In this document: positions 33,768-42,148 of the stretch, in pieces
How positions within the stretch are numbered: position 1 is the first letter of the stretch
How the letters are laid out: each line of letters begins with the position of its first letter
The notes under the pieces: model-generated
What the model saw: the letters and a program-made list of their open reading frames with translations, nothing else
Databases searched by the model: none
Told to the model about the DNA's origin: nothing
Program-made: the position numbers and the translations under genes
Assembly: GCA_947494305.1 (NCBI GenBank)
Contig: CANLUL010000003.1
Span: forward strand, 1-64,000
Direction of reading: 5' to 3'
Length of the DNA stretch: 64,000 nt
Origin: an uncultured Sphingomonadaceae bacterium
GTDB lineage: Bacteria; Pseudomonadota; Alphaproteobacteria; Sphingomonadales; Sphingomonadaceae

Positions 33768-34946
33768 ATGCGTGACGCAGTCATCGTCTCCACAGCTCGG
33801 ACTCCCATCGGGCGCGCCTATAAGGGCGCATTTAATGCAACAGCCGGCCCAACATTGGGCAGCTATTCGGCCAAAGCCGCCGTCGAACGCGCAGGCATTG
33901 ACCCTGCACAAGTGGATGATGTGGTTTGGGGCAGCGCGCTGCAACAAGGTTCGCAAGGCGGCAATCTGGGGCGAAATGTTGCGCTGCGTTCTGGTTTCCC
34001 TATCGAAGTGCCTGGCATGACACTGGATCGTCAATGCTCGTCGGGTCTGATGGCGATTGCGACCGCATCGAAGCAAGTGACTGTAGACAATATGGATGTT
34101 GTTGTCGGTGGCGGACAAGATTCGATATCGACCGTGCAAACCGCTGAAATGCGGATGCAGCCAGACAAAGCTTTGCTCGCCATGCATGAGGATATTTACA
34201 TGCCAATGCTGCAAACCGCCGAAGTGGTTGGTGAGCGCTACAATATCTCACGTGAAGCCTGTGACGAATATGCACTGAAATCTCAGCAGCGCACAGCAGC
34301 AGCACAAGAAGCCGGTCATTTCGATGATGAGATTGTCGAAGTCACCGCAACCATGGGTGTGATGGACAAGGAAACCAAAGAAGTTTCCATGCATGAAATC
34401 ACTTTGAGCAAAGACGAAGGCAACCGCCCATCGACAACGCTTGAGGGCTTGCAGTCTTTGGGACCGGTATTGGGACCAGACAAGATTATCACGGCCGGTA
34501 ACGCATCACAGCTTTCAGATGGTAGCTCGGCAAGTGTGGTGATGGATGCAAAGGTTGCTGAAAAAGCTGGTCTGAATGCTCTTGGTCGATATGTCGGTAT
34601 GGCAGTCGCCGGAACGAAGCCAGATGAAATGGGCATTGGTCCAGTTTTTGCCATCCCAAAATTGCTCGAACGCTTTGACCTGAAAATGGATGATATTGGT
34701 CTGTGGGAGCTAAACGAAGCCTTTGCGGTTCAGGTGCTTTATTGTCAGCAGAAGCTTGGCATTCCTGATGAACTTCTCAACGTCAATGGCGGTTCTATCT
34801 CCATCGGTCACCCTTATGGAATGACCGGCGCACGTTGTACCGGACATGCCCTTATTGAAGGCAAGCGGCGTGGCGCGAAATATGCGGTTGTGACCATGTG
34901 TATTGGCGGCGGACAGGGCGCTGCCGGGTTGTTCGAAATTTTCTAG
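33768..34946 (+). CDS. Acetyl-CoA C-acyltransferase (thiolase)
   Basis: This 392-residue thiolase has the acyl-enzyme cysteine in [14 protein letters not shown], the active-site His in [16 protein letters not shown] and the general-base Cys in [17 protein letters not shown]. It either cleaves beta-ketoacyl-CoA in fatty-acid degradation or condenses acetyl-CoA; paralogues cannot be told apart here. AAAGAAGGAA precedes the ATG, and a good terminator follows 15 bases after the stop. The neighbours do not include other beta-oxidation genes. Confidence 0.95.
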   Translation: MRDAVIVSTARTPIGRAYKGAFNATAGPTLGSYSAKAAVERAGIDPAQVDDVVWGSALQQGSQGGNLGRNVALRSGFPIEVPGMTLDRQCSSGLMAIATASKQVTVDNMDVVVGGGQDSISTVQTAEMRMQPDKALLAMHEDIYMPMLQTAEVVGERYNISREACDEYALKSQQRTAAAQEAGHFDDEIVEVTATMGVMDKETKEVSMHEITLSKDEGNRPSTTLEGLQSLGPVLGPDKIITAGNASQLSDGSSASVVMDAKVAEKAGLNALGRYVGMAVAGTKPDEMGIGPVFAIPKLLERFDLKMDDIGLWELNEAFAVQVLYCQQKLGIPDELLNVNGGSISIGHPYGMTGARCTGHALIEGKRRGAKYAVVTMCIGGGQGAAGLFEIF

Positions 34947-34961
34947 AGTATCTAATATTTT

Positions 34962-34988
34962 GGGCCGGCTTTGACTGTCGGCCCTTTT
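34962..34988 (+). terminator. Terminator after the thiolase gene
   Basis: GGGCCG (34962-34967) pairs with CGGCCC (34979-34984) around an 11-base loop and is followed by TTTT. It lies between the thiolase stop and the monooxygenase start at 35010. Confidence 0.7.
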
Positions 34989-35009
34989 CATTTGAAGAAA
35001 GGATGAACC

Positions 35010-35303
35010 ATGTCAGCAGTAGGTGTGATTGCAACTTTAACCGTTGCCGAAGGCAAAAACGCAGATTTTGAGGCCGCTTTCTCGGAATTGATGGCCGCGG
35101 TTAAAGAGAACGAACCCGGCAACGAGTTTTATTCGGTGTTTCAATGCCAAGATAACCCGCAGCAGTATAAAGTGCTTGAGCGCTATGTGGATCAGGCGGC
35201 TTTGGATGCGCACGGTAAATCAGATCATTTTAGAGCCAGCGGTCCGAAGCTCGCGCCCTGTATGGCTGCTGCACCGGTGATCGAACATCTAGGCGGTATC
35301 TAA
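35010..35303 (+). CDS. Antibiotic biosynthesis monooxygenase (ABM) domain protein
   Basis: This 97-residue single-domain protein has the ABM/YgiN-like ferredoxin-like fold: TVAEGKNADFEAAFSELMAAV, then NEFYSVFQCQDNPQQYKVLERYVDQAALDAHGKSDHF. Family members include quinol monooxygenases and haem-degrading enzymes, and many have no known substrate. GAAAGG lies before the ATG. It is separated from the thiolase by a terminator and converges on the O-ligase gene. Confidence 0.88.
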   Translation: MSAVGVIATLTVAEGKNADFEAAFSELMAAVKENEPGNEFYSVFQCQDNPQQYKVLERYVDQAALDAHGKSDHFRASGPKLAPCMAAAPVIEHLGGI

Positions 35304-35343
35304 TCCGCGCTTCGCAGCATTTAGTGCTGTGATTGATTAACTG

Positions 35344-36756
35344 TCATTGAGAATATGGTTTGGGATTGCTGGGCAGCTTTTGCTGCTTGGCAGCACCACC
35401 TAGACGTTTTGCAATAGGCCGCCATTTCGCTTCGATCTGGCGCCGTGCCATATAGGTGTCCAATCCAATTTGGAGGGCAACCAGTTTGTAGACAAAGGGT
35501 TGATAGGCAACACCCACAAACAGCGCTCCCACCAGATAAATGATATGGGCATTTTGCAGCGCAAGGGCCAAGGGCGCGACCCAATGTTCGCTCTCTTTTG
35601 GTGAATCTTTATATTTTCGCCTGAGGACTTCCATGCGCCAGACGCCGCCGACATGAATTGACAGCCAGATGATGAGCCCGGGAAACCCCTGTTCACCAAG
35701 CATTTCAAAATAGCTGCTGTGAAAAGCTCTGGCCTTATCTTCCACAATGCCAACGTCGACATCGTCTGGATCTATGCCCCATTCTTCATATTGCTCGATG
35801 TCAACGTCAGACAGTTCATATTTGACCTCGTTAATCAGATAGACATCAAATCCGCCGCCAAAGGGGTTTTGCTTCACATAGTCGATCGTCCAACCCCAGA
35901 CAGCAATTCGGGTTGAGGCCGATTCGTCGGCTTTGTAATTCTGGATTGTTGTCATGCGCTCGGTAAAACTTTGCGGCAGGAAGGGAATTGACATGATGCC
36001 CAATGTGAGTGCGGCTCCGGCATATAGGAAGCGATGCTTGTTAAAGCGCAGGAGCAATATTGCGAGAACAGCCATGCAGACCAAACCAGTTCTAGCGCGG
36101 GTGCCGATAGGTATTAATAAGCAGGCGAATATCAGGCATATTGAGAAAATCTTGACGCGCCAATCTGGTGGGAAAACCGTCCCATATTTGGCGAGCCACA
36201 ATATCAGTGGGATTATTGCGATCGACACCATTGAGATTATCGAGCCTTCATAAAGGCCGGCATTGTCATCGATAAGTAAAACCAGAACGCCATATCCACC
36301 GCCCGAGATAACGGTTTTTATCCCGCCGGTTACAATCAGGGCAGCGGCGCAAAGAACCATGAAGAGCGCCAATGCCTCCATGCGCAATTTCGTCCGCAAA
36401 GTAAGCGGCAGGAAGATTGCGAAAATCATCGATTTCCATACCCAATCCCACTTTTGCCATGCGGCTTCGGGTGAAACAGCCTGAATGGTTGTATAGCCGC
36501 AATAGATCAAGAGCAGCACCATCAGACCTTGTCTTATGGAGAAGCGGCTATCTTTCTTGTCGTCGGAGACCAGGTACCCGAGAAAAGCGAGCGCAAACAC
36601 GATCAGCGAAACCGGCACACTATTGAGCATGAAATAGCTGAGCCGCTGCGGTGCGACGATATCAATATAGGTATATACCAGAGTGAATAGAAACGGTCGC
36701 TTAAACGCGATGAACAGCAACGCAAGCAGGTAGCCGACAAAGACAAGATCACGCAT
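35344..36756 (-). CDS. Exosortase-A-associated O-glycosylation ligase (Wzy/WaaL type)
   Basis: This 470-residue polytopic membrane protein begins MRDLVFVGYLLALLFIAFKRPFLF, continues YIDIVAPQRLSYFMLNSVPVSLIVFA and has a long periplasmic loop containing FHSSYFEMLGEQGFPGLIIW. This N-terminus and the Wzy_C-like loop match the putative O-glycosylation ligase family linked to the exosortase A system. Such proteins probably attach or polymerise surface glycans. GCAAAGGAGGTGG precedes ATG 36756. It overlaps a small membrane-protein gene by 8 bases and is divergent from a glycosyltransferase of the same system. Confidence 0.85.
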   Translation of the reverse strand: MRDLVFVGYLLALLFIAFKRPFLFTLVYTYIDIVAPQRLSYFMLNSVPVSLIVFALAFLGYLVSDDKKDSRFSIRQGLMVLLLIYCGYTTIQAVSPEAAWQKWDWVWKSMIFAIFLPLTLRTKLRMEALALFMVLCAAALIVTGGIKTVISGGGYGVLVLLIDDNAGLYEGSIISMVSIAIIPLILWLAKYGTVFPPDWRVKIFSICLIFACLLIPIGTRARTGLVCMAVLAILLLRFNKHRFLYAGAALTLGIMSIPFLPQSFTERMTTIQNYKADESASTRIAVWGWTIDYVKQNPFGGGFDVYLINEVKYELSDVDIEQYEEWGIDPDDVDVGIVEDKARAFHSSYFEMLGEQGFPGLIIWLSIHVGGVWRMEVLRRKYKDSPKESEHWVAPLALALQNAHIIYLVGALFVGVAYQPFVYKLVALQIGLDTYMARRQIEAKWRPIAKRLGGAAKQQKLPSNPKPYSQ

Positions 36757-36910
36757 CCCAGCCACCTCCTTTGCCTTTCGCACCAAAACCCTCAGGTTCC
36801 TTGTCCCTCTCGGGTGGATCTTCCAGATCCAAATCTGGCCGATGGAGAAGACGCCAGGCAGCAATCAACAGCAGCGCATGTGACAGCAAGATTGAAAAAT
36901 TATCGATCAT
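36749..36910 (-). CDS. Small membrane protein coupled to the O-ligase gene
   Basis: The frame encodes a 53-residue protein with one hydrophobic helix (MIDNFSILLSHALLLIAAWRLL), then an acidic, Asp/Pro/Glu-rich tail. Short proteins of this pattern occur just upstream of the exosortase-A O-ligase in sphingomonads, as far as I recall. Its end overlaps the ligase start by eight bases (36749-36756). An upstream ATG (36952) exists in frame, but the shorter start gives the usual N-terminus. Confidence 0.6.
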   Translation of the reverse strand: MIDNFSILLSHALLLIAAWRLLHRPDLDLEDPPERDKEPEGFGAKGKGGGWDA

Positions 36911-37021
36911 CGAGCCTGGATCATCCAAAAACAAAATACGCACCACGCGCATTTTTATATTCGCGCGATACAGGCTTTGGGTTGACGGGACGTTAATCCT
37001 TTTATGGCAGAGATTTAGGTC

Positions 37022-38254
37022 ATGACGCGCGTATTACACATTTTGGATCACAGCCTTCCTCTGCACAGCGGCTATTGCTTTCGCACAAGAGCAATCATGA
37101 AATCACAAATGGGTCATGGCTTAACCGTCGCCGGTGTAACGGGTGTGCGGCAAAACCAGCACGGCTATCGTGCAGAAAGCCCGTTGGAGCAGGCGGAAGG
37201 ATTAGACTTCTTTCGGACAATGGAGGATGCGCATGGACCGTCTCCGGTAAAGGAGTGGCGCGAAGTAGCGCTGTTGGCTGATCGGATTGATGCAGTTGTG
37301 CGCGAATGGCAACCAGATGTTTTGCATGCGCATTCCCCGGCCTTAAACGGGTTAGCGGCAATGCGAGCAGCGCAGCGGTCAGGCTTGCCATTTCTCTATG
37401 AAATTCGCGCCTTTTGGGAAGATGCTGCCGTTGGCAATGGGACCGGCAAAGAGGGCAGCCCTCGCTATTGGGTGACTCGACAATTGGAAAACCATGTTGT
37501 TGCCGGGGCAGATGCTGTTGCGGTTATTTGCGAAGGATTGAAGCAGGATTTGGTTTCGCGCGGAGTTGCACAAGAAAAAATCACAGTTTCACCCAATGGT
37601 GTCGATCTGGAGCTTTTTGGAGATGCCCCGAAGCAAGACAAGAAGCTGGCAGCAAAACTGGGAATAGATGGAACCCTCAATCTGGGTTTTATCGGCAGTT
37701 TTTACGGTTATGAAGGATTGGATGATCTGATCGCGGCGTTGCCGATGCTCCAACAGAAACAATCCAACATTCACCTGCTGCTTGTAGGAGGTGGGCCAAG
37801 GGAAGAGGCTCTCAAGGAACAGGTCAAACAGCTAGGCATTGAAAAGCTGGTTACTTTTGCCGGGCGCGTGCCGCACGAAGAAGTCGAGCGTTACTATAGT
37901 TTGATGGATGTCATGGTCTATCCGCGCAAAGCTATGCGCCTTACCGATCTGGTCACACCGCTCAAACCGCTTGAGGCTATGGCGCAGGGCCGACTTGTTG
38001 CCGCATCAGATGTCGGCGGACATAAAGAGCTGATAGAAGATGGGAAGACAGGTTATCTTTTCCCAGCAGGAAATCCCGAAAAAATTGCGCAAAAACTGGC
38101 CGATTTGATCGAAAAACAAGACGAGTGGCCACAAGTACTTGAAACTGCTAGAAAATTTGTTGGGTCGGATCGTAACTGGTCGTCAAACATTTTGCGTTAC
38201 AATCCTGTTTACCAAAGGTTGATTGCCGAGAAAACTCTCGAGCAAGCGGCCTAA
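37022..38254 (+). CDS. GT4 glycosyltransferase, exosortase-A-associated type
   Basis: This 410-residue GT-B-fold enzyme starts MTRVLHILDHSLPLHSGYCFRTRAIM, the N-terminus typical of the exosortase-A-associated glycosyltransferase (TIGR04063 as I recall). The C-terminal half holds the nucleotide-sugar signature: LGFIGSFYGYEGLDDLIAAL, VTFAGRVPHEEVERYYSLMDVMVYPRK and PLEAMAQGRLVAASDVGGHKEL. It transfers an unknown sugar during capsule or exopolysaccharide assembly. It is divergent from the O-ligase and followed by a membrane-anchored P/E-rich protein. Confidence 0.88.
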   Translation: MTRVLHILDHSLPLHSGYCFRTRAIMKSQMGHGLTVAGVTGVRQNQHGYRAESPLEQAEGLDFFRTMEDAHGPSPVKEWREVALLADRIDAVVREWQPDVLHAHSPALNGLAAMRAAQRSGLPFLYEIRAFWEDAAVGNGTGKEGSPRYWVTRQLENHVVAGADAVAVICEGLKQDLVSRGVAQEKITVSPNGVDLELFGDAPKQDKKLAAKLGIDGTLNLGFIGSFYGYEGLDDLIAALPMLQQKQSNIHLLLVGGGPREEALKEQVKQLGIEKLVTFAGRVPHEEVERYYSLMDVMVYPRKAMRLTDLVTPLKPLEAMAQGRLVAASDVGGHKELIEDGKTGYLFPAGNPEKIAQKLADLIEKQDEWPQVLETARKFVGSDRNWSSNILRYNPVYQRLIAEKTLEQAA

Positions 38255-38270
38255 ACAGGTGGAGAATATC

Positions 38271-39434
38271 GTGGATCAATTGGATCAGGACCTAACCCGT
38301 TTTAAAAACCCTGCCATGGCTTTGGTTGGCGGCATTGCGGCTGCTCTCGTGGTCGCTACGCTACCATCGGTCTATTTGGAAAAAATTATTGGTATGACAG
38401 GTATCGCTGAAATAGTTTCGGCTGCCGCTCCGCCGCTTGGCAACACCGCCAAATCTCTGCTCGCTGTCTTTGCCGGGCTCGTATCGACTTCGGTCATTTT
38501 TTATTTTCTACATCGTAAAGGGGACGCCGACATGGGATTGGCAATTCGAAAGCTCGCAAATTGGGAAGAAGAAAAAGCCGAATGGGAAGAGCGCAAAGCA
38601 AAGCCAAAGAAAAGCAAATTTTCTCTTAAAAGGCTTCTGCAAAAACCAAAGAAGAAAAAGGATGAGGTTAAAGACCTTTCGGATCTTCCCAATCTTCGCG
38701 AAAAGGATAGTCATCCCGATGCACCGGCTCGTCAGCCTATCTTTGCCGACAAGGATTTAGGGGCAGCTCTAAATTCCAAAATTCAGCCATTTGATCGTCA
38801 GGAATCATGTTCTGAAGCGGTTGAAAACGAGCAAGTTGAAACTGCACCCGATGAAGCACCGGTACCATTTGTGATGGACAAGTCGCTTCAATCAACCCAA
38901 CCGCCAGAGCAAGCGGAAGAAATGCCGCTTGATCTTTCTGGCCAGGTTTCTGTTCCACCAGTAGTCGAGCCAGAGCCGATCGTTACTGACACGCCACTAG
39001 CCGATGAAGCTATGGTGGTTGACCCTGTTTCTCAGGTGCAACCAGCTGTGCAAACTGTCGCCGATCCGGTTGCTTCCGTTGAATCAAATCCGGCTCCTTT
39101 TGCCGCGCCAAAACCAGAGATGGTAGAGCCGCCAAAAGAAGATCTTTCGGAACTTTCTATTGCACAACTTACAGAGCGTCTCGAAGTGGGATTGAGCAAA
39201 CTTTCCCAATTCCAATTGCCAGCGAAGCAAGCCGTAAGCGCTCCAGTACATGCTGAAGCACCAGCAGCCGGTAGTATCAGCGTTTCCAGTTCAGAGCCTG
39301 CGCCTAACGCTCCTCCGGTATTGAAAACCGTTGAGCCAACGCAGGAAGAAATGGAAGCCAAACGTCAGGCTGATATGGATGCCGCATTAAAGGCAGCCCT
39401 AGGCACGCTGGAAAAAATGACAGCGCAACGCTAA
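38271..39434 (+). CDS. Membrane protein with a long acidic, proline-rich tail
   Basis: This 387-residue protein has two hydrophobic segments near the N-terminus (AMALVGGIAAALVVATLPSV and SLLAVFAGLVSTSVIFYFL), a lysine-rich stretch (KAKPKKSKFSLKRLLQKPKKKKD), and then about 240 residues rich in Pro, Glu, Val and Ala that look disordered, ending in a short charged helix. GTG 38271 has GGTGGAG ahead of it and gives MDQLDQDLTRFKNP. A TTG start at 38223 would overlap the glycosyltransferase. It may scaffold polysaccharide or wall assembly, but that is only inferred from position. Confidence 0.7.
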   Translation: MDQLDQDLTRFKNPAMALVGGIAAALVVATLPSVYLEKIIGMTGIAEIVSAAAPPLGNTAKSLLAVFAGLVSTSVIFYFLHRKGDADMGLAIRKLANWEEEKAEWEERKAKPKKSKFSLKRLLQKPKKKKDEVKDLSDLPNLREKDSHPDAPARQPIFADKDLGAALNSKIQPFDRQESCSEAVENEQVETAPDEAPVPFVMDKSLQSTQPPEQAEEMPLDLSGQVSVPPVVEPEPIVTDTPLADEAMVVDPVSQVQPAVQTVADPVASVESNPAPFAAPKPEMVEPPKEDLSELSIAQLTERLEVGLSKLSQFQLPAKQAVSAPVHAEAPAAGSISVSSSEPAPNAPPVLKTVEPTQEEMEAKRQADMDAALKAALGTLEKMTAQR

Positions 39435-39457
39435 ATCATTTTCTGGCGATCACTGGC

Positions 39458-39799
39458 CTATTCACTTACCGGATCAGCGATCGCCAGAATCTCTACTTGA
39501 AGGGCAGAATTCTTCGAGCCTGTTTTGCGGATTAAAACGTCAGCAACAAACTGACCGGGCAGTTCAAACTCATGATTTGCTAGCTTATTGAGCGGTCGTT
39601 CCGACAGGTTTTTTCCGTCTGGATTGATCCTGACAATCTCAAACATATAGCGCATTCCGGAAAAAGTTATGCTGGCCCACGGCTTCTCTTTGGTCAGCGT
39701 TATGTAATATTCAGATCCAATAAAATCGTGTAACTGTTCAAGCAGCAATGTTCCGGTATCGCGTTTTTTACGCGCGCGGCGGATGTGCCTAACCAGCAT
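39458..39799 (-). CDS. Small cytoplasmic protein of unknown function
   Basis: This 113-residue protein has a basic start (MLVRHIRRARKKRDTG) and a mixed alpha/beta body (ITLTKEKPWASITFSGMRYMFEIV, LNKLANHEFELPGQFVADVLI). No motif is recognised. Its start overlaps the upstream 64-residue gene by 11 bases, so they form an operon. A 10-pair inverted repeat (39442-39451 with 39479-39488, loop 27) straddles its 3' end and could end transcription from both sides. Confidence 0.65.
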   Translation of the reverse strand: MLVRHIRRARKKRDTGTLLLEQLHDFIGSEYYITLTKEKPWASITFSGMRYMFEIVRINPDGKNLSERPLNKLANHEFELPGQFVADVLIRKTGSKNSALQVEILAIADPVSE

Positions 39800-39983
39800 G
39801 TTCTGCTCGCCATTCGCTCATGAAATCTTCTACACGCTGCGAAACTGATTGGCCTGGCTCACGGCCATTGCGGAGGTCGTCGACAAATCGGGGATCGCTA
39901 ACCGACAGGCGGCCAAATTTGGTCCAAGCCATGTCGGTTTCACGCAAGAATTTTTCGATTTTTCGGATCAGGGGCATTGGCAT
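39789..39983 (-). CDS. Small sphingomonad-type protein with an acidic helix, unknown function
   Basis: A 64-residue protein: KIEKFLRETDMAWTKFGRLSVSDPRFVDDLRNGREPGQ, then a short helical tail. I recall the pattern of a helix followed by W-x-x-F-G-R-x-x-x-x-D-P-R-F-V-x-D-L-R-x-G-R-E in sphingomonad proteins adjacent to phage-type repressors. It is the first gene of a two-gene unit transcribed away from the S24 regulator. Confidence 0.65.
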   Translation of the reverse strand: MPMPLIRKIEKFLRETDMAWTKFGRLSVSDPRFVDDLRNGREPGQSVSQRVEDFMSEWRAEHAG

Positions 39984-40025
39984 TTCTCCTTTTTAGGCCT
40001 CGTCCCAAAGAGGACGACTCGGTTG

Positions 40026-40081
40026 ATAGGGAAAATCCTATTTGAAAGTTGATTTCCTACATGTCTAGGAAATATCCTATT
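40026..40081. promoter_or_regulatory. Cluster of operator-like repeats for the S24-type repressor
   Basis: Three overlapping inverted repeats share the core TAGG/CCTA: ATAGG-N6-CCTAT (40026-40041), ATTTCCTA-N6-TAGGAAAT with perfect 8-base arms (40052-40073), and TAGGA-N4-TCCTA (40066-40079). They lie between the reverse-strand small genes and the S24 gene, 34-89 bases before its start. Repeated half-sites at the promoter of a CI/LexA-like regulator suggest autoregulation and control of the divergent unit. Not tested. Confidence 0.6.
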
Positions 40082-40114
40082 GCCAATTAAGGTCAAATGG
40101 AATAATACTGGGTT

Positions 40115-40765
40115 ATGGAGAGCAATGATCCGCGTGCTGTACTGGAGCAACTGATCCGCAAAAGCGGTGATGATTTTGCGTCTATCTCGGGCATGCTGGG
40201 CAAGAATCCAGCTTATATCCAGCAATATATCCGGCGCGGGTCACCGAAAAAACTGGACGAACGGGATCGCCGAAAACTGGCGGATTTTTATGGTGTCGAT
40301 GAACAATCGCTCGGCGGGCCAGCCATTCGCAACGGGCGTTCTGCCATAACGCCCTCCAGTTTGGTGGAAGTAAAGCAGATGAATCTGGGAGCTTCGGCGG
40401 GACCAGGGTCGCTCGCTGATGATGAACTGTCCGGCGCAATGGCGTTCGGTCCCAAATGGCTCAAACGGCTGGGTAGTGATCCGGCCAAGCTGTCGCTGAT
40501 CTCGGTCGACGGCGATTCGATGGAGCCGACCTTATATGACGGCGATGATATCATGGTCGATCACGGTGCTGCGGAGGCTGCGCTGCGTGACGGGATATAC
40601 GTGCTGCGCATGGATGATGTGCTGTTGGTCAAGCGACTGGCATTGGGGCCATCTGGAAAGATCTCTGTTCGCAGCGATAATCCGCAATATCCCGATTGGG
40701 ATGATGTCGATGTGGCGGATGTGAATATTATCGGGCGCGTGGTTTGGACCGGGCGACGACTATAA
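40115..40765 (+). CDS. LexA/CI-like transcriptional regulator with S24 peptidase domain
   Basis: This 216-residue protein has an N-terminal HTH_XRE-like region (FASISGMLGKNPAYIQQYIRRGSPKKLDERDRRKLADFYGV) and a C-terminal S24/LexA-type serine peptidase fold: VDGDSMEPTLYDGDDIMVD, with the catalytic Ser in GDSMEP, and VLLVKRLAL with the catalytic Lys. Such proteins are repressors that self-cleave or control phage-like genes. Three operator-like repeats lie just upstream. The gene is divergent from two small genes and no phage structural gene is near. Confidence 0.88.
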   Translation: MESNDPRAVLEQLIRKSGDDFASISGMLGKNPAYIQQYIRRGSPKKLDERDRRKLADFYGVDEQSLGGPAIRNGRSAITPSSLVEVKQMNLGASAGPGSLADDELSGAMAFGPKWLKRLGSDPAKLSLISVDGDSMEPTLYDGDDIMVDHGAAEAALRDGIYVLRMDDVLLVKRLALGPSGKISVRSDNPQYPDWDDVDVADVNIIGRVVWTGRRL

Positions 40766-40784
40766 TATCAATTTGTATAGGACT

Positions 40785-41300
40785 TTAGGGTGCTGCTTTT
40801 GTCAGAATTTGCTGAATAAATTCGGATTTAGCGTCGGTATAGGCTTCACGGTCATTCGCGAATTGTGTGGCCAGTTTGCGCTTGAGGAGGGCATATTGAC
40901 TAGCGTCTTCCGCATTTTCTCGTAGATGGTCACGAAAGGCTAAATGATCTCGGTACACATTAAAATGTTCAAAAACATGAACATGATGCGTCCTGGCTTC
41001 ACCTCGTGGCGGCATATTTTTTACGAAAAACAGGCGATCTGTTTTTGGGTTATCATGCCAATAATCATAGCCAATCGTGTCCAGAAGGCCTGGGAAACTT
41101 TGCTTTGCATGGTCAAAGGACGACACCGATATCAGGATATCTATAATCGGTTTTGCGGGCATCCCGGGAATGGCAGTACTTCCAAAATGACTAATATCCA
41201 AAACGGATTGTTCCGCGAGACAATCGGTGATCCGACTTCTCTCCTGTTTAAACATATCAGGCCAGGCCGGGTTGTAAGAGCTAATCTTGATACTATCCAT
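40785..41300 (-). CDS. GrpB family protein
   Basis: This 171-residue protein shows the GrpB (UPF0157, nucleotidyltransferase-like) pattern: SYNPAWPDMFKQERSRI, HFGSTAIPGMPAKPIIDILI, RTHHVHVFEHFNVYRDHLAFRDHLR. The fold resembles nucleotidyltransferases (the PIIDILI acidic pair), and biochemical activity is mostly undetermined. It is convergent with the S24 gene (19-base gap). Confidence 0.93.
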   Translation of the reverse strand: MDSIKISSYNPAWPDMFKQERSRITDCLAEQSVLDISHFGSTAIPGMPAKPIIDILISVSSFDHAKQSFPGLLDTIGYDYWHDNPKTDRLFFVKNMPPRGEARTHHVHVFEHFNVYRDHLAFRDHLRENAEDASQYALLKRKLATQFANDREAYTDAKSEFIQQILTKAAP

Positions 41301-41370
41301 AATAAGAGAATATCTTATTTCAGCTGCTAAATCCTTGCAAGATTATCCCTTCCTCTCCAAATAGCTGCGC

Positions 41371-42063
41371 ATGAGCAATATCACTTCCAATTTGAAGCCC
41401 ACTGCCGAGCCGCCGCTAAAGGCTGTCATCATCCCCGTCACGCCGCTGCAGCAAAACTGCACTTTGCTGTGGTGCACCAAAACCAATAAGGCCGCGTTGA
41501 GTGATCCTGGTGGGGATTTGAACCGGTTGAAAGCTGCGGTGGAACAGCATGGTGTCGATCTGGAAAAGATCATCATCACCCACGGCCATTTGGATCATTG
41601 CGGGCAGGCAGGAATGCTAGCGGAAGAATTGGACCTTCCTATCGAGGGGCCGCATAAGGAAGATCTATTCTGGATCGATCAACTGGATGGTGACGGTGCA
41701 AAATACGGGATGGAAGCGAAAAGCTTTGAACCTGATCGCTGGCTTGTCGATGGAGACAAAGTGACCGTTGGGGCGCTGGTGCTCGATGTCATTCATTGCC
41801 CTGGACATACGCCGGGCCATGTGATTTTCTATCATGAGCCGTCAAAGCTGGCTGTGGTCGGCGATGTGATATTCCAAGGTTCGATCGGTCGGACAGATTT
41901 CCCGCGCGGCAATCATCAGGATTTGATCGATGCCATCACGCAGAAACTATGGCCTTTGGGCGATGATGTCACCTTCATTCCGGGGCACGGGCCAACTAGC
42001 CAGTTTGGCTATGAACGGAAGAATAATGCTTTTGTCGCCGATGATGTTTTGGGCGCGCGTTGA
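41371..42063 (+). CDS. MBL-fold hydrolase, glyoxalase-II-like
   Basis: This 230-residue metallo-beta-lactamase-fold enzyme has the metal motif THGHLDHCG, then HCPGHTPGHVIFY, VGDVIFQGSIGRTDFP and FIPGHGP. This matches bacterial short glyoxalase-II-type (GloC-like) hydrolases that split S-lactoylglutathione or similar thioesters. The N-terminus (KAVIIPVTPLQQNCTLLWCTKTNKAAL) is also typical. It stands between the divergent GrpB gene and an AraC gene. The substrate remains a guess. Confidence 0.9.
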   Translation: MSNITSNLKPTAEPPLKAVIIPVTPLQQNCTLLWCTKTNKAALSDPGGDLNRLKAAVEQHGVDLEKIIITHGHLDHCGQAGMLAEELDLPIEGPHKEDLFWIDQLDGDGAKYGMEAKSFEPDRWLVDGDKVTVGALVLDVIHCPGHTPGHVIFYHEPSKLAVVGDVIFQGSIGRTDFPRGNHQDLIDAITQKLWPLGDDVTFIPGHGPTSQFGYERKNNAFVADDVLGAR

Positions 42064-42148
42064 TTCTGGATTATCTGCATCATATTCAGGAGAGATGGGT
42101 AATTCGTTCCCTGTTGTGAGACGGTTGGTATGATTGTATCATCCGGCG

